Shown here: positions 1 through 12,600 of the stretch, in pieces
Numbering within the stretch: the stretch's first letter is position 1
Layout of the letters: each line of letters opens with the position of its first letter
NCBI GenBank assembly: GCA_013397695.1
Contig: VYZI01000103.1
Span: forward strand, 1,588,197-1,652,196
Direction of reading: 5' to 3'
Length of the DNA: 64,000 nt
Source: Centropus unirufus
Taxonomy: Eukaryota > Chordata > Aves > Cuculiformes > Centropidae
Made by a program: the position numbers and the translations under genes
Notes under the pieces: generated by a model
The model's database searches: none
What the model was told of the DNA's origin: nothing
The model's input: the letters and a program-made list of their open reading frames with translations, nothing else

Positions 1-2480
1 CGGTAGGCAGAGGTCCATGAATTTTCTGTGGCACCCACATACTTCCCTATTCCTGACCCATTTGTACTTGGCAACATCCTGTTCTAACTGCAGTTTGGCT
101 GAGATGGACATCCAGTAGGAAGCTGCCTGCTCCCTGCAGCAGGTTTCTCAATACCCATCTCCTTTCCTCCAGCCTCTACATATTCTGTCCAGCTGCCCAG
201 TCCACTTTTGTTCTGGGCATTTGGTGACCCTGGTGATCATCCTGTTACCTTCCACCCCTCACTTCAGCTCTTGTTTTGTCTTTGACCTGTAGCAGATCTT
301 ACTAGAGTCCTTTTCTCTTTTCAGATGCTTTTGCCATATCCTGTCTCTATTGCCTATTCCCCTGGAAGACAAAGGAGTGAAAATCAGCGGTGTGTCCTTA
401 TCCTGCAAACAGTCTGAGAACTGCTTTGACCGCCAAGAGAAGAAAAGAGTGTGATGTTGCCACAGCAAGGGCATCATCTTTCTAATAGTTTACAACTGCC
501 CTATGATCCCAATGAGGAATGACGCTTGAATCCCCCTCGGATTTCCTCTGTTCTTTTCTCTTACTGTAACAACATTGGGTTTTTTTCCAACACAGAAGCA
601 TTCGTGCAAAAATGCCAAGATTCTCCATGCAGTTAAAGGAGGTTTTCAAATTAAGGAAAGGCTGGTATGGAACAAAATGAAAATTTAAGTATTCCAACAT
701 TTCCTTGTAATCAGTGGTGCCATCTTTGACTGGTGTTATGTAGGACACACAAGCCTTGGTGTGGCTTAGAAGAATTTTTCTAGGGTAAAGACTACAAGAG
801 TTAGCCCTAGCAAATTGCATTATCCTAAACCCGTTGGTCAGTAAACAATAGGTGAGTTCTTTCTTGGGGGACAAAATGGAAAGAAAACTTGGTGAAAGCT
901 TGATAATCTACGGTGCTGCCTTTCACAATTGAACGATTGACAAACAAACAAAAAAAAAAAGGTGAGCTAAGCCACCATAAATCACCATGAGGTTGGGTGT
1001 CTCCTATAGTGGAACAGAACGAAATCCAGTGACATGCTCCTGCTTGTTAGATCTGATACAACTGCTCTATGACAAGGATTGATTTCTAAAAGTCAACCAT
1101 AAACCTGTAGGGCAGCAATAAGACAGTGACTTGAGAAATTTTTCATTGCAAAGAGCCTGCTAGTTTCATGCCTTTAATCTGTATCACTGCAGACAGTGTA
1201 TTGTTGAATCCAGTGAAGTTTGAATCTCATGATGAATTTAATTATTTTCCACAAACAGATTATGGACAGAAACCTTTGATTTCTATTAACTATGTATCTT
1301 CAGGTTAAAATCTATTTTGTGTGTGTATGTATGTATTTAATAAAAGGAAACGTAACATTTATTTTTATTAAACTAATAAGAAAGATAAACCTGTCAAAGC
1401 ATGTTTTCATTTAATTTCCCTGGCCTTCTTTCCCTTAGTATAAAGGAAAGATCATTAAGTGCAGTCTCACATATCCCAGGACACACAGTTCATTTCACCA
1501 GGTAGTTGATTTTGTTCCTAAATAAGAATTTTAAGTCTGCTACAGTGTTTGTAACTGCATCCACATGGTATCATAACTGGATTAGGACCTCAAGATGCAA
1601 CATTTAGGGTAAGGCTTATCTGTTGCATTTAGGGTAGCACCTTATACAAGATCTTTCCAAACTCTGAAAAAATATAATCTGTTAGGGAGCTCATGCCTTG
1701 TGAAAGCAGGAAGAGAGTAGGGATCATGGAAGAGGACAAGAAAAGAGAAATTAAATAGAGTTTATAAATCCATTCAGCAGGCTGCAGAAATGGGATCTGT
1801 AGAAGGAAGCTGGATCTGAAGCATGGTAAGGTTTGGCAACAACCTCCTGAAGGCTGCATCCAGCATAAACATGGTATGTGGGAAATAACCCAAAGGAGTG
1901 GGATGAGGGGAATTGGCCAATGGCTGCAGCCTGGCAGCAGTGATTTAGCAGAGGCAAAGAGGGCCTGGAAATCTGAAGGGTCCTGAAAACTGGCTCATGG
2001 CAAAGTTACATGGAGAGATTCATGAACCTGAGTGCCACCAGCTTGAGTGGCCATGGCTGCAGCTGGAGGGACAGTAAGGGGAAAGAGCAACGTAACAAAA
2101 CTGGTGGATGAGGAAGATCAACTCTGTGACAGTTTAGGTTTCGACTGGGATTGTTGGATATCTGGGAAGGCCGAAGTAGGCTGTCCTAGTTGTCAGAGCA
2201 GCATGGAAAGCACATGACATCTAAAGCAGAGTGGGGCTTTGATCGAGCTTGGAGATCTTCAGCAGTAGCAGCTGGATTTGGGTAGGACCTGTTTTCCAAG
2301 GCAGGGGAGAAAGCAAAGCCAAAATATGAAACTACCCTCTAGGCTAACCCTTATTAACAACTCAGATGTGGATCTCTGGAAATACTGATCTGGGAAAGGT
2401 TTCTTACTGCTTGAAAGAGGCCATTCTCAAATAAATATCATAAAAAGCTTGCTTTCTAGAAAAAAAGGTTTGGACCTTAG
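1..2480. other. Intergenic sequence upstream of HSD17B12
   Basis: About 2.5 kb of mixed-composition sequence with no open frame that resembles a known protein and no CR1 copy I can recognise. A short A-rich run lies near 948-960, and a TATG-type simple repeat and AT-rich stretch near 1320-1380. In mammals the neighbour on this side is TTC17 (remembered synteny), but no TTC17 exon is visible here. Confidence 0.6.
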
Positions 2481-3130
2481 GAGTTGAAAAAGTCCACCTT
2501 TAAGAGCGAGCCACTTCCTCCTCCACAGCCTGTGGACTTCTCTGGTGTGTTGGTGGACCCACACTATGCGCCGAGTCACCCCCGATTTTCCAACCGTCTC
2601 GGCTGTTCCTTGCCTTTCAGCCCATCCAGGTTGTACCAGCCCTCTCGGGGCTTCAGCCTCCCGCGTCCCACCTGCCTGTGCTGGCATCCCTGGGGAAGAG
2701 AGGGGAAGCCCCGGGCTGTCCTGGGGCAGGGCTGGCACGGCCCTCGCTGGCGGCTGGAGAGCCGGGAGTCAGCGCAGCTCTGCGCTCCCCGCCACCGCGG
2801 GAAGGGATTTCCGAGGGGACAGAGATTTCCGAGGTGTCTCCTACTCTGCCCAGGCCCGGGGGTTCGCACCCCACCGCGTGTGGGGCCAGCGGCACGGGAG
2901 CCCCACGCTGCCCCCGGCCGGACCAGCCCCACGAGCGCTGCGGGGCCCCGCGATGCCGGGGAGGGATGGGGGGGGTTTCCCTGGGCAGGGGCCGCAGCCG
3001 CTGCCCGCAGGGTCACGGCTCCCGCCCCTCTCCCCCTCCCCCGATCGCAGCGCGGGGGCGACCCGTGGGGGAGGGGAGCGCCGCGAGACGTATTCGGGTA
3101 CGAGGAGGAGCCTGAACATTTTATGAATGG

Positions 3131-3501
3131 GCTCATATGACGTCAGTGAGGGCGGGAAGAGAGACCCCGGGGCGGTGGGACCAATCAGAGCGCAGCTTCC
3201 GAGTGACTGCCATCCCCGCTGACCAATGGCGACAAGGGAGCGGTGCCGACCACGTGGGGCGCAGGCCGCAAGTAGTACGGGGGCGTGCGGCCGCTCGCTC
3301 CCTGCCCCCCTCCTTTCCGGCGCGGCAGGCGCGTGGCGGGGCCGCGCGGCCCGGGGGCGGGCGGGGCCGGCCGCGTTGCCGGGTTACGCGGTGGCTGAGC
3401 GGCAGCCCAGCCAATCGCGGCGGCGCGGGGGCGGGCGCCGTGACGGCTGCGGGCCGGCGGTGGCCGGGAGGGCTCAGTTCGGCCGCGGCCGCCTCCGCAG
3501 C
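3131..3501 (+). promoter_or_regulatory. HSD17B12 core promoter region
   Basis: This lies just upstream of the start codon. A perfect palindromic CRE (TGACGTCA) is at 3138-3145. CCAAT boxes are at 3181-3185, 3223-3227 and 3411-3415, all in the + orientation. A CACGTG E-box is at 3251-3256, and GC boxes (GGGGGCGGG) are at 3353-3361 and 3427-3435. An imperfect X-box-like motif (GTTGCCGGGTTAC) is at 3375-3387. There is no TATA box near the expected start. This is a typical CpG-island promoter of a housekeeping or metabolic gene. CRE, NF-Y, USF/SREBP-type and Sp1 control is inferred from the motifs only. Confidence 0.7.
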
Positions 3502-3664
3502 ATGGTGGCTCCCGCCGCGCTCCCGGCCGCCGGCCTCCTGTACTGGGTGGGCGCGCTGGGCGCCCTCTACGCGGCGGCGCTGACCTCGTACCGCCTGCTG
3601 GCCGGGCTCCGCGTCTGGGTGCTGGGCAGCAGCGCCGTGGGACCGGCGCTGGGCGCCTGGGCAG
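3502..3664 (+). CDS. HSD17B12: HSD17B12 exon 1 (coding part)
   Basis: This codes for residues 1-54 plus the first base of codon 55. The start is chosen because the ATG has a strong Kozak context (A at -3, G at +4) and the translation begins MVAPAALPAAGLLYWVGALG, which matches the family's N-terminus (ALPAAG.LYWVGA). Residues about 9-27 form a hydrophobic segment, the expected N-terminal ER membrane anchor, followed by RLLAGLRVWVLG and GAWA. The exon ends GCA G and is followed by a consensus donor, GTGAGT, at 3665. Codon use is extremely GC-rich because the exon lies inside the CpG island. The transcription start is not defined by the sequence; the 5' UTR probably begins within the roughly 100 bases upstream. 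Confidence 0.95.
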
Positions 3665-6600
3665 GTGAGTGCGCGCTTCGGCCGCCCCCGCGCACCGCGG
3701 GGGAACCGGGGCGCTCGGGAGCGCGAGCCGGGGCTCGGGCCCGGGGCAGCACCTGAGTGGCCGGCGAGTGCCGCCGGGCTCGGGCTCCCCGCGAAAGTTG
3801 CGGCGTCGGGGACGCCGGTCAGAGCGGGCTCCCGGGGAAGCGCGCGCCGGCGCCCGCGCTCGGCACGGCGGAGGTGGGGGAGCCGCCGGCAGCGNNNNNN
3901 NNNNNNNNNNNNNNNNNNNNNNNNNNNNNNNNNNNNNNNNNNNNNNNNNNNNNNNNNNNNNNNNNNNNNNNNNNNNNNNNNNNNNNNNNCGCGCGCCCGG
4001 CCGCCCTCGCGGGACCCGGGGGATCGTGGGGGGGAGGCACGCGCCCGGCCGCCCGCGTGGGACGCGGGGCGGGAGGCGGTGCCGAGGCGCTAAGAACGGC
4101 TGTGGGAAACTTGTGGCAGCCCGCGCCCGCTGCGGGGCTGGGACCTCCGGAGAGGGGCTGCAGCGTGCGTGGCCGGCTCTGGCGAAAGGGGTGCGGGTAC
4201 CGGTGGCCCTGGGAGCGGCCGCAGCGTTCAACTGGTGTCCCAGCAGCACGGGAGCGCTGGCGGAGTACAGAGGCTGCTGCCAAGGGACTGCTCCCGGTTC
4301 TCCCAGCCTTAGTCCCAGGGCTGAGTGAAGACCACGTCTTCCGTCTTACCCGGACACTGCTGCAGTGGCTTTTGAGAGATGATGAGGAGTTCAGGAAGGG
4401 CTTCTCTGCTGCTGCCACAGCTCAGGCCAAGGCAGTTTTCAAGTCTATTCCTGCCAAAGGCTAGGGAAGGCCCCTGGCTGCAATACGGTGGGCAATAAAG
4501 AGTAATTGCAACCTCTGGGAGTTGTGAGATTAAGATATGCTACAAGAGGTTCTCCCTTCCCTCAAGGGGAGTAAGAGGGCTCCAAGTGATTAAGTTGGAC
4601 AGCTGTCTCTGGCAGACCTGTAGGTACGGCTGTACGAGCCAGTGCAGAACTTGGATGTGAAGACATGATCTGGCCACCTGCTTGTGTGAAACCCCAGTAA
4701 AGCAGCAGCGTGCGTTACACCAGAATGTGTCATGGGTGCTGCATGCACAGGCTTGAAATACTGCAGCAGTGCTTTGGACACAGTGTGGCATTGCATCCAA
4801 ATGAGCAAGGCCTTCCAGCTAGAGAAGCGGTGCACCTGTTAAAGGTATGGTTGGCACAGGGTACCTAAAGCCCCTTTGACTTTCTAATGTTGGGTTTGAA
4901 TATATTGCTGCATTATCAGGTGCCTGCTGACCTGTGATGCATAACAAGTCATGTTGGCCACTTAAACTTGTTGTTTCAAACATGGAAGTTGTAGCGCTTG
5001 AGCCAAATGTCAGCTAGTTACCTGGAACCACCAACTATAGGCAACAGATGCCTCAGTCATGTATTCTAATGTCCTGTGAACAGGAAACTGCAATGCCAAT
5101 GTCCTGTGTCACGGTTTCTTTGCATACAAGTGCAGGCAGCAGCAGGCCACTGTATGTGGCAAATGGCTGCGCACAAGAATTACTCTTTCTCTTTGCTATG
5201 ATCATGATCCCTCAAGGCAGTGCAGCTAAAGTCCCTGTGTTTACCACTCCTGCTCTGAAGCGGGAGCACTGCTGCAGTGTCAAGGAGGGTGGAGAAATAG
5301 GATGGTGGTGCCTGCTGACTTGGACCTGAGCTGCCATTATAGAAAGACATGGCCATCATCATCTGGCTGGTGTGCAACTGAGGAAGAAGAGATGCTGCTT
5401 TACTGGGTAGAGCTGTAGTCTCCAACTGAAATGCGGAGAGGTTTTCTCAGTCTGATAAGCACTGGGGTGGTTTGCTCTGAAGTGCATCATAGCACCAGCA
5501 ATAGAGTGGAGAGGCTTTCTGTTTTCTCTCCTGAAAAAGAGGATGAAGACACAACTGCAGCTGTATTGGGTCACCTTGAGAATTAGTCAATTAGTAAGTC
5601 ATACTGTGGGAAGAAGCCCATTTTCTGCTCTCCTGGTCTTTTAGAAACCAGTGGGCTTGATGCAGATTGGCTCCTATGGTTACTGTGACAATGCATTCTT
5701 TCTACTGCACTAGAAAGCCCTTACAAGGCCTTTTGTGAAGACTCTTTACTGCACTTTAACTCTTCTGCAACTGAAAACTGACTGAAACTTGAGTTGCAGA
5801 TTCTTCCCTTGTTTTTTTTTTTTTTTTTCTGTGGGGTTTTTGGTTGCATAATACCCAGTTGCTTCTGTCTAATTTGCTGGTTTTTAGAAGAAGCAGATGA
5901 GGAGGCACAACTACACAAACCACTAACGTGCCCTGAGAAAATTAGGTTTGTACTACTTTAAGAAGCAGTGGTTTTGACCAAGTTAATTTTTCTATGGTCA
6001 CACATGTGAAGGTCTGTACATGGCTTTTCTGGTTTTCTCTCCCAATAACTCATGTCTGGCTTGGTTTTGTCTGCCGTGACAAACGGATGGAAGTTCATTG
6101 GAAGTTGTCTTGATGGAGGTTTTCTGGATGCATCTTGAGGTGGAATGCAGTGAAAATGCCTTGATCAACAGCTCTGTCCCTTTAGTGTGCCTCACTAATT
6201 GGTAAACAGAAGATAAGAACTTAACAGCCTACTTGCCTGGAAAAGAGTTTAGCTAGATAAACCACAGACTCAACAGGGGCAGAGTGCCATGGAATCATTC
6301 TGAAATCACCAAGAATACAGCAAAGATGGGACTGTTCCCCTGCCTTTCTCCAGACAGGCAAATCTTTTGGCAGTGCTGGTAGTTGCGATCTGTATTGGTG
6401 TTTCCTTAGGTTGGATGAGAGTGTCCCTTCCATGGTGGTGGCAGGCAGCCACTTCACTTCTCTACCATTGACAGTTGGGTATATTCTGGAGTGCAGAGTG
6501 TCTGGAGCAGGGAACCGTCTGCTGCTGTCATAGCTCCCACTTGGAGAGTCGCCATATCTCCTATTTTAGGAAGCCACCTTTTTTTTTTTTTTCTGGAAAA

Positions 6601-9600
6601 GATGAAATCGTTTTTCTTCTGCTTCCCTTCAGTAACTTTGTGAAATAAAGTAAAAATTCAATGGTAATTCAGACTGGGAAGAACCTCAAGAAGCCTCTCG
6701 TCCAACTTCCTGCTCAGAGCAGGGTCAGCTCTAAAATCAGACCAGTTGGGTATATGAAAATAATCAACTTATTCAAAATGCTCTGGCACTACGAGTTGGA
6801 GTGATCTGATGCTCTGAAACTTTGAAGATCTCAATTGTGTCAGACACTTCAATTTTTCTCTTTTTTCTGGGCTCGAAGTTGCAAATATTGTAATGAGTTT
6901 TGTTTTTCCTATTTGTTGTAACTGAGGTGATGTGCTAACTGGAAACAAAGTTTATTTTGGCCATATGACACTCAAAGAAAAGTCCTGTTTTCTTTCAAGC
7001 CTCACAGTGGCTTAGTAGAGGGTCCATTTCTTCTCTTAGTGCCTTTGACACGTGGTTGAATAATTGCACATTTAGCGATTATGACATGTCTGATAGTGAT
7101 GATGCTTTCTCATTTGGTGAATGCAACGGTACAGTTGTATTTAGGCCAACGAATGTTTGTGAAGATGAGCTTTCCTTAATTAAGCTTCTTGGGAGTTTAT
7201 TCATTAACATGCAAAAATAACTATATGTGGGTAATTTGCTCTAGATTTCTTTAAAAAGGGGCTGTAAGAGGTCATGAATCAGGCTGGTGCTCTCAGCTGC
7301 TTCTAACCTTCTGTAATTTGGTTTTAGACAAAACCCCTTTATTCAGTCTTAAACTATTATTTTCCCGTGTAAATGTTTAACAATAAATTCTTTCATCAGT
7401 GTAAAGCTGGGGGAAAACTCCGTGCCTATTCTTGTTGGCTTCTTTTACTTAACATGAGCTACTTAACATTTGACTACACATAGTCCAGCACCAAAAATAG
7501 TGATTTGTATACCAGAGCCACTAAAGGAGGCAGGAAAAATGTGTGCAACAGGGTAAGCCAGCCAGCAGTGGAGTGGATCCTTGTGTTTTTACAGTCAGGT
7601 CTTTTAAAAACTAGGAATATGCGGGGTGATTCTCAAATCTTTATTGGCTAGGAAAGTTGGGGTAATAAAATCCAAGTCGGATCTCAACAGTAATCTTATT
7701 GGGTTAATAAGATATGATGCTTGTATGAAGAGGAAGAAGTGACTAACTTTTGTGCTTGTAGAGGGGTTGAGTTAGATTCCTTCTGTGTGATTATTCTTCC
7801 TGTGGTCCCTAGAAGCAACATCTTTAAAATATTCTGGTTCTTACAAAGTTGTTAGGACAACCTTAATGAAATAAAATGGATGATAAATTATTTTAATGAC
7901 AACTTAACTCCTTACAAAGGGCATTGACTAGTGCTGTCCAAGTGGTAGCTTGTTGATAACTTTGAGCAGCTTTCACATGAAACATCAATTTTCAGGCTAT
8001 TTAGCAGTAAGTGACATAGTTGTTACTTGAAGGCTTTTTTGTTCTATATAACAAAGTTTCAATCCCTGTTGCACAAAAGAGTGCTGTCTTGCTTTGCAAG
8101 TATTAGTGTGCTGTGATAGTTGACCACATCAAAAATCACTGTTGCAGACTTAAAACGGCCAACTTAACGCAATCATAAACTATTTGGCTGGAAAAGACCT
8201 TTGAGATTGAGTCCAACTGTACCGGACCCATAGCACCTCATCTACCCATCTTTTAAATACCTCCGGGGATGGTGACTCCACCATTTACCTGTGCCTGATC
8301 CAGTGCCTGATCACCCTTTCAGTGAAGAGTTTTTTCCTAGTGTCTAATCTGAACCTCTCCTAGTGCAACTTCAAGCTATTTTGTCTCATCCTATTGCCTG
8401 TCCCTTGGGAGAAGGGACCAGCACCCATCTCTCCACTGCCTCCTTTCAGGCAGTTGTATGCAGTGGTAAGGTCTCCTCTCACCCTGCTCTAGGCTAAACA
8501 ACCCTAGTTCCCTCAGCTGCTCCTGGTAAGGCTTGTTTTCCAGTCCCTTCACCAGCTTTGCTGGCCTTCTCTGGATGTGGTCCAGCCCCTCAATGTCCTC
8601 CTTGCAGTGAGGGGCCCGGAATTGGACACAGTATTTTAAGTGCAGCCTCACTGGTGTTGTGCACGATGTGTGGTGAGAGTATAGTTAGTGGGGAGGCAAA
8701 GGGAATTTCAGCCTCTCTTCATGCTGCTCTCTGCAGGATGTGAGCAAAGAGACTCGGTACTACTCCCTGTTTTTTATGCACGCGACTGCTTGGCTGGTGT
8801 GTGCAGAGCTTAGGGGAGAGCTTTTGGTTATCTCTTGTTCAGAATCACTTATTCGGGAGTTTATCATCTGTAGCACTGTGGATCCATGGTTTTCCAGTCT
8901 TGTTCTCAGTTCTGGGCCCTGCGCAAACACTTCCATCCTTGTATCAAATAAAGCACAGTACTTGTCAACCCAAAAAGCAGCATTAAGAGCATGTGAAAAT
9001 TGATAACTCTTGCAGGAGGGTGCAAGTCAAACTTGGAGCCTGAACTTAGAGCATGTATTGTTTTCTTCTATGGCTATTTGCAAAGTGCTTCTTAAGGGTT
9101 CCTGTCTGAATTTCCCAGAAGGTGCTGTCCTCTGGTGTGTAGACTTATTCTTTTCCCTTATATCATGTAATATTTTCCAGTATTCATCCTAGTTTTTTTT
9201 CTGGTAAAAGAAATTAGCCATCTTCCTTTAGTCATCAACCTTATTCATAGCTTGTAATTCAGATGACTTGTCATTGTCTCCCTCCAGCCTGCTCTTTGTT
9301 GGATTAAGCAAGCACTGCTCTTCCAGAGCAGCCTAGGAGAGCTGGGATCTCTGACCCCGCTTGCTGTAGGCTCTGCAGTTTGCACTGTGTGGTACTGTGG
9401 GCTGCAACTCCTTTTGAAAGGTTGCAACTCTTAGTAAGAGAACCTCTTTGACTCACTTTTTTTTTTTTTACCATAGAATTAGCTTTGCTTCTTGGGCAAT
9501 ATAAAGGAGTGAACTATACTCTGTTTTTTTACAATTTTGCTGTCTTTTTAGTTCTTGATTGTGTATTTTAGATGTCATCATTTGCACACGATATGACCAA

Positions 9601-12600
9601 CTGTTTAAAATACCTGCTTAGTAGGATTGCTCAACCTTTGTGTTGCTTTAAGTTCTCCTTGTGCTCTCTGGTAAGAGGACGAGAGGGACAGCAAATGCTT
9701 AAAGCCCATAAGTCCAGACTTCTATCTCTGATTCTGCTGTGTCCCTACTGAGAGGCCTCAGCATTTCCCTTCTGGCTTTTGTCAGCACCTGTTGAGACTA
9801 AATGTGTACATGTGGGCACCACCCCAACCTCAGCTAGGCTCGTAGTCTCCAGCTCTAGAGTTTGGGTTTTTTTTGGATACTTCCATTCTCCCTTTTTTTT
9901 TTTTGGATGCTTTTCATTTCTCGAGTGAAATTCTGGGTGGAAGTGTTTACTGTCACAGAGCTAATGTTATTGGGGAACTTCAATCAGAATATGAATAGGC
10001 TTTGCCATGTTTAACTGCAGGGTGCATGTGAAGGAGAGTTAAATGCTGTATATGCTCTTTCCACCTCAAAACCAAAAGTGAGTGGAGGACAGGTGCTGTT
10101 TGCCTTAAGGTGAAAGGAATTTCTATCTCTGATAAATAGCCCAGAGGGAAATGCTCGACAATTTATTAGCCTGGAGATGAATAACTGTGTTATTTTAAGC
10201 TAGCCCATTCTCTTAGCCTTCTGGGTGTTCTAAAGTAGGAATACTCTTAATGGAAACTTAAAACTTGGGAATTTATGCAAGGATGTAACTTAGACTAGTA
10301 TCTTGCTCCAGCTTTTTTCTATTGCTTATTTTGGCCAATGTATTTCCTTTGGGAAGGTTCCTTGTGAAGTGTCCTGGTGAGAGTGAGGAAAAGCCTTGTG
10401 TTGGAGTGAGGAGCGCAGAAGTGCCCTCAGCAAAGAAGTCCAGCTGGCACTGTGCTGGGTGTTAGAGCCAGCTGGGTAAATGCAGTCCCGCGTAAGGCAC
10501 AGGTGAGCTACCAGGAGGTCCTGTTGGTGTGAGGGCAGAGCTGAGACAGGTTTGGGGAAAACTGCAGTACTTTGCCACTTGGGAATTGTTTTGCCCACCT
10601 AACAAAAAAAATGTTATTGTTGGTCTTAGGAGCGAAAATACTCATAATCCACAGGGCTGGGAAGAGCATCTTTGCTACAGAGTGGATGACAGTAAGAAAA
10701 CGTTTTCCTAATGTAAAACAAAATGCCAAATGTGATCCTTCAGGCTTGTGTGTGAACACAAATACAGGATAAACTGTGGCTAATGGGTAAAGCATCTCAA
10801 GTTCTATTGGGCTTGCATGGTTTAATCACTTGCCTGGCTAGACTAAGGGCTGCTGCTTGTAACTTCAGATAACTTCTGTTGCTGACCTGTTGGTCGGCTT
10901 TAGGAAATGTGTCTTCCTAGTATAAGGCAAAATTATTATTTTTTCAAGTTGAGTATGTTAGTATCTGGAAATGCTAAAATTACAGCTACTTGACTTTCTT
11001 CCCCTGTAGTACCATTAACTGCACAAAAGGGTTCTTTCTTAAGTCAGCTGTTTTTTGCCTCAGCATTACTTAACCTTAATGTAGTATTTTTCCCAAAATC
11101 TGTGCAACTTCCCTGATTCCTGGAGCCGAAGTATAGAGTAGAGCACCATCACCCACTGGGCGAGTCATCGGCAGAGCTGAAATTCTGATCCATGATATAA
11201 GCTTGGCATTTATTGATTTCATATATATATATACACAAATAAACTGGAAAAGAGCTATGTGCAGCATTTCCTACTGAGATTCTAATTTACTCCCCTGCCT
11301 TCAGCACAGGGGATCCTAAATCCTGAGGTTTGGTAGTAGGTTTTGAAGGAAAGCAGTTCCAATCTCAATTTTTATAGCAGTTCTTAAAACTGGAGATGAG
11401 ATGTCTAGAAGCAGAGCCTCAGGGAAACCAGTACCTGTCCTTTTGTTGCTTGTTCTGCTTTTTTTTTTTGTTACCCTCCCTGCTTTGTTCTCTCTTGTAT
11501 TTCTGTGCTGACTCAGTCACCTGTCCCAAAGAGGACAGGAGACAGTTCTGTATCTCAGGTTGAGGCATGGTCTATCTGTGTGCTGTACTTGCTCTCTACT
11601 GGACTGTGCAGTATTTGGTTTTGGTTGATGGGTTTGTTTTTTTTAATTCTTTTTTGTTTTTTGCTTCCTTCTCATTTTCTCCTCTTAAGTAGATGTGATC
11701 CATGGTGTCCTAAGAGGATGTATTATATCAGTTAGGCTGGTACCCCAGGGACGGTTGCATTTCTGCTTCTTGAGGAGCTCGTTGCTTACTGGGCAAGGGG
11801 AAGGAGAGGTGAAGAACTTGGCTCTAGGAAAAGCTAGAACAGCTTGAGCTGTTCCAAAATAAAAAGTATTTTCTTTACTCTTTTCAGGTATGTTAGAAGA
11901 CTACTACTGAAGCAGAAAAGGGAAAATCTTTAATGAGAGAAGGGGAATGGGAGGCCTGGGATAAGCTCAATGGGGCAAAGGTTTTTGTGGTTGAGGGGAA
12001 GAAACTGTTGTGCAGACTAGAGAGCCTGGTCTCCTTTCAAAGTCTCTATTCCCTAGTTTTAGGTGCAGAGCATTGTGGAGGTGTGCATCAGGGTGTGTAG
12101 TTATGGAAAGCAGAAGGCAGAGGACTTCTGCTACTCAAGCAACACTTGCTTATGGTTGCACACTGCTCTTCTCTATACCATGCTTCACTACTGGATCCTT
12201 GTTCCAACAAGTCTGTTTCACATTCCTTGTCTGTGTTCAGCCAATCTGTTCCTCCAAATCTCTTCCCTTTTCTCTCTTCTGAAGCCTCTGATTGACCGAT
12301 TTCCTATGGGCTCCAGTGCCTCTGCTTCCTTCCTCACCATTCAAATCCCGTCAGTAAAGACACTTTATCTTTGAACTCATTATTCACCAAGTTTTCACTT
12401 TTTTTCCTTGGAAGGGTGTGTATGAGCAGCGTTCTTGATGTCTGAGTCCTATCTGCCACAGGAGCTTTCCATCTCTGAAGTGCAACTGAGTAGATAGAGG
12501 TGATTCAGTGCGGCCTGTTAAATGTTGGATACGGTGAGACTTAGGGTGTTGTGGCATTAGTTCCTGCCCTCAGATGTCCTGTATATCCAAGCCAGCATTT

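Larger units (their letters stand above)
2560..4280. promoter_or_regulatory. CpG island over the HSD17B12 promoter and exon 1
   Basis: From about 2.6 kb the sequence becomes strongly GC-rich with many CpG dinucleotides, peaking at about 3250-4100, then returns to ordinary composition after about 4.3 kb. Long overlapping open frames on both strands here are the usual effect of high GC and few stops, not genes. A GC-rich block at 2640-3100 lies upstream of the core promoter and could include a divergent promoter or a non-coding first exon, but nothing in it proves transcription. A gap (3895-3989) interrupts the island. Confidence 0.85.

Noticed and set aside
1595..1640. Two TTTAGGGTA words, telomere-like
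   Set aside because: Only two imperfect copies separated by unrelated sequence; not a telomeric array.
2484..3140. Long overlapping open frames on both strands upstream of exon 1
   Set aside because: GC-rich CpG-island sequence with few stop codons gives such frames by chance; several frames are open at once and none shows a known domain.
8391..8651. 86-codon minus-strand open frame resembling a conserved protein
   Set aside because: It is the C-terminal remnant of a CR1 reverse transcriptase, not a host gene. The same holds for frames at 18605-19253, 20127-20390, 26401-26943 and 62796-63023.
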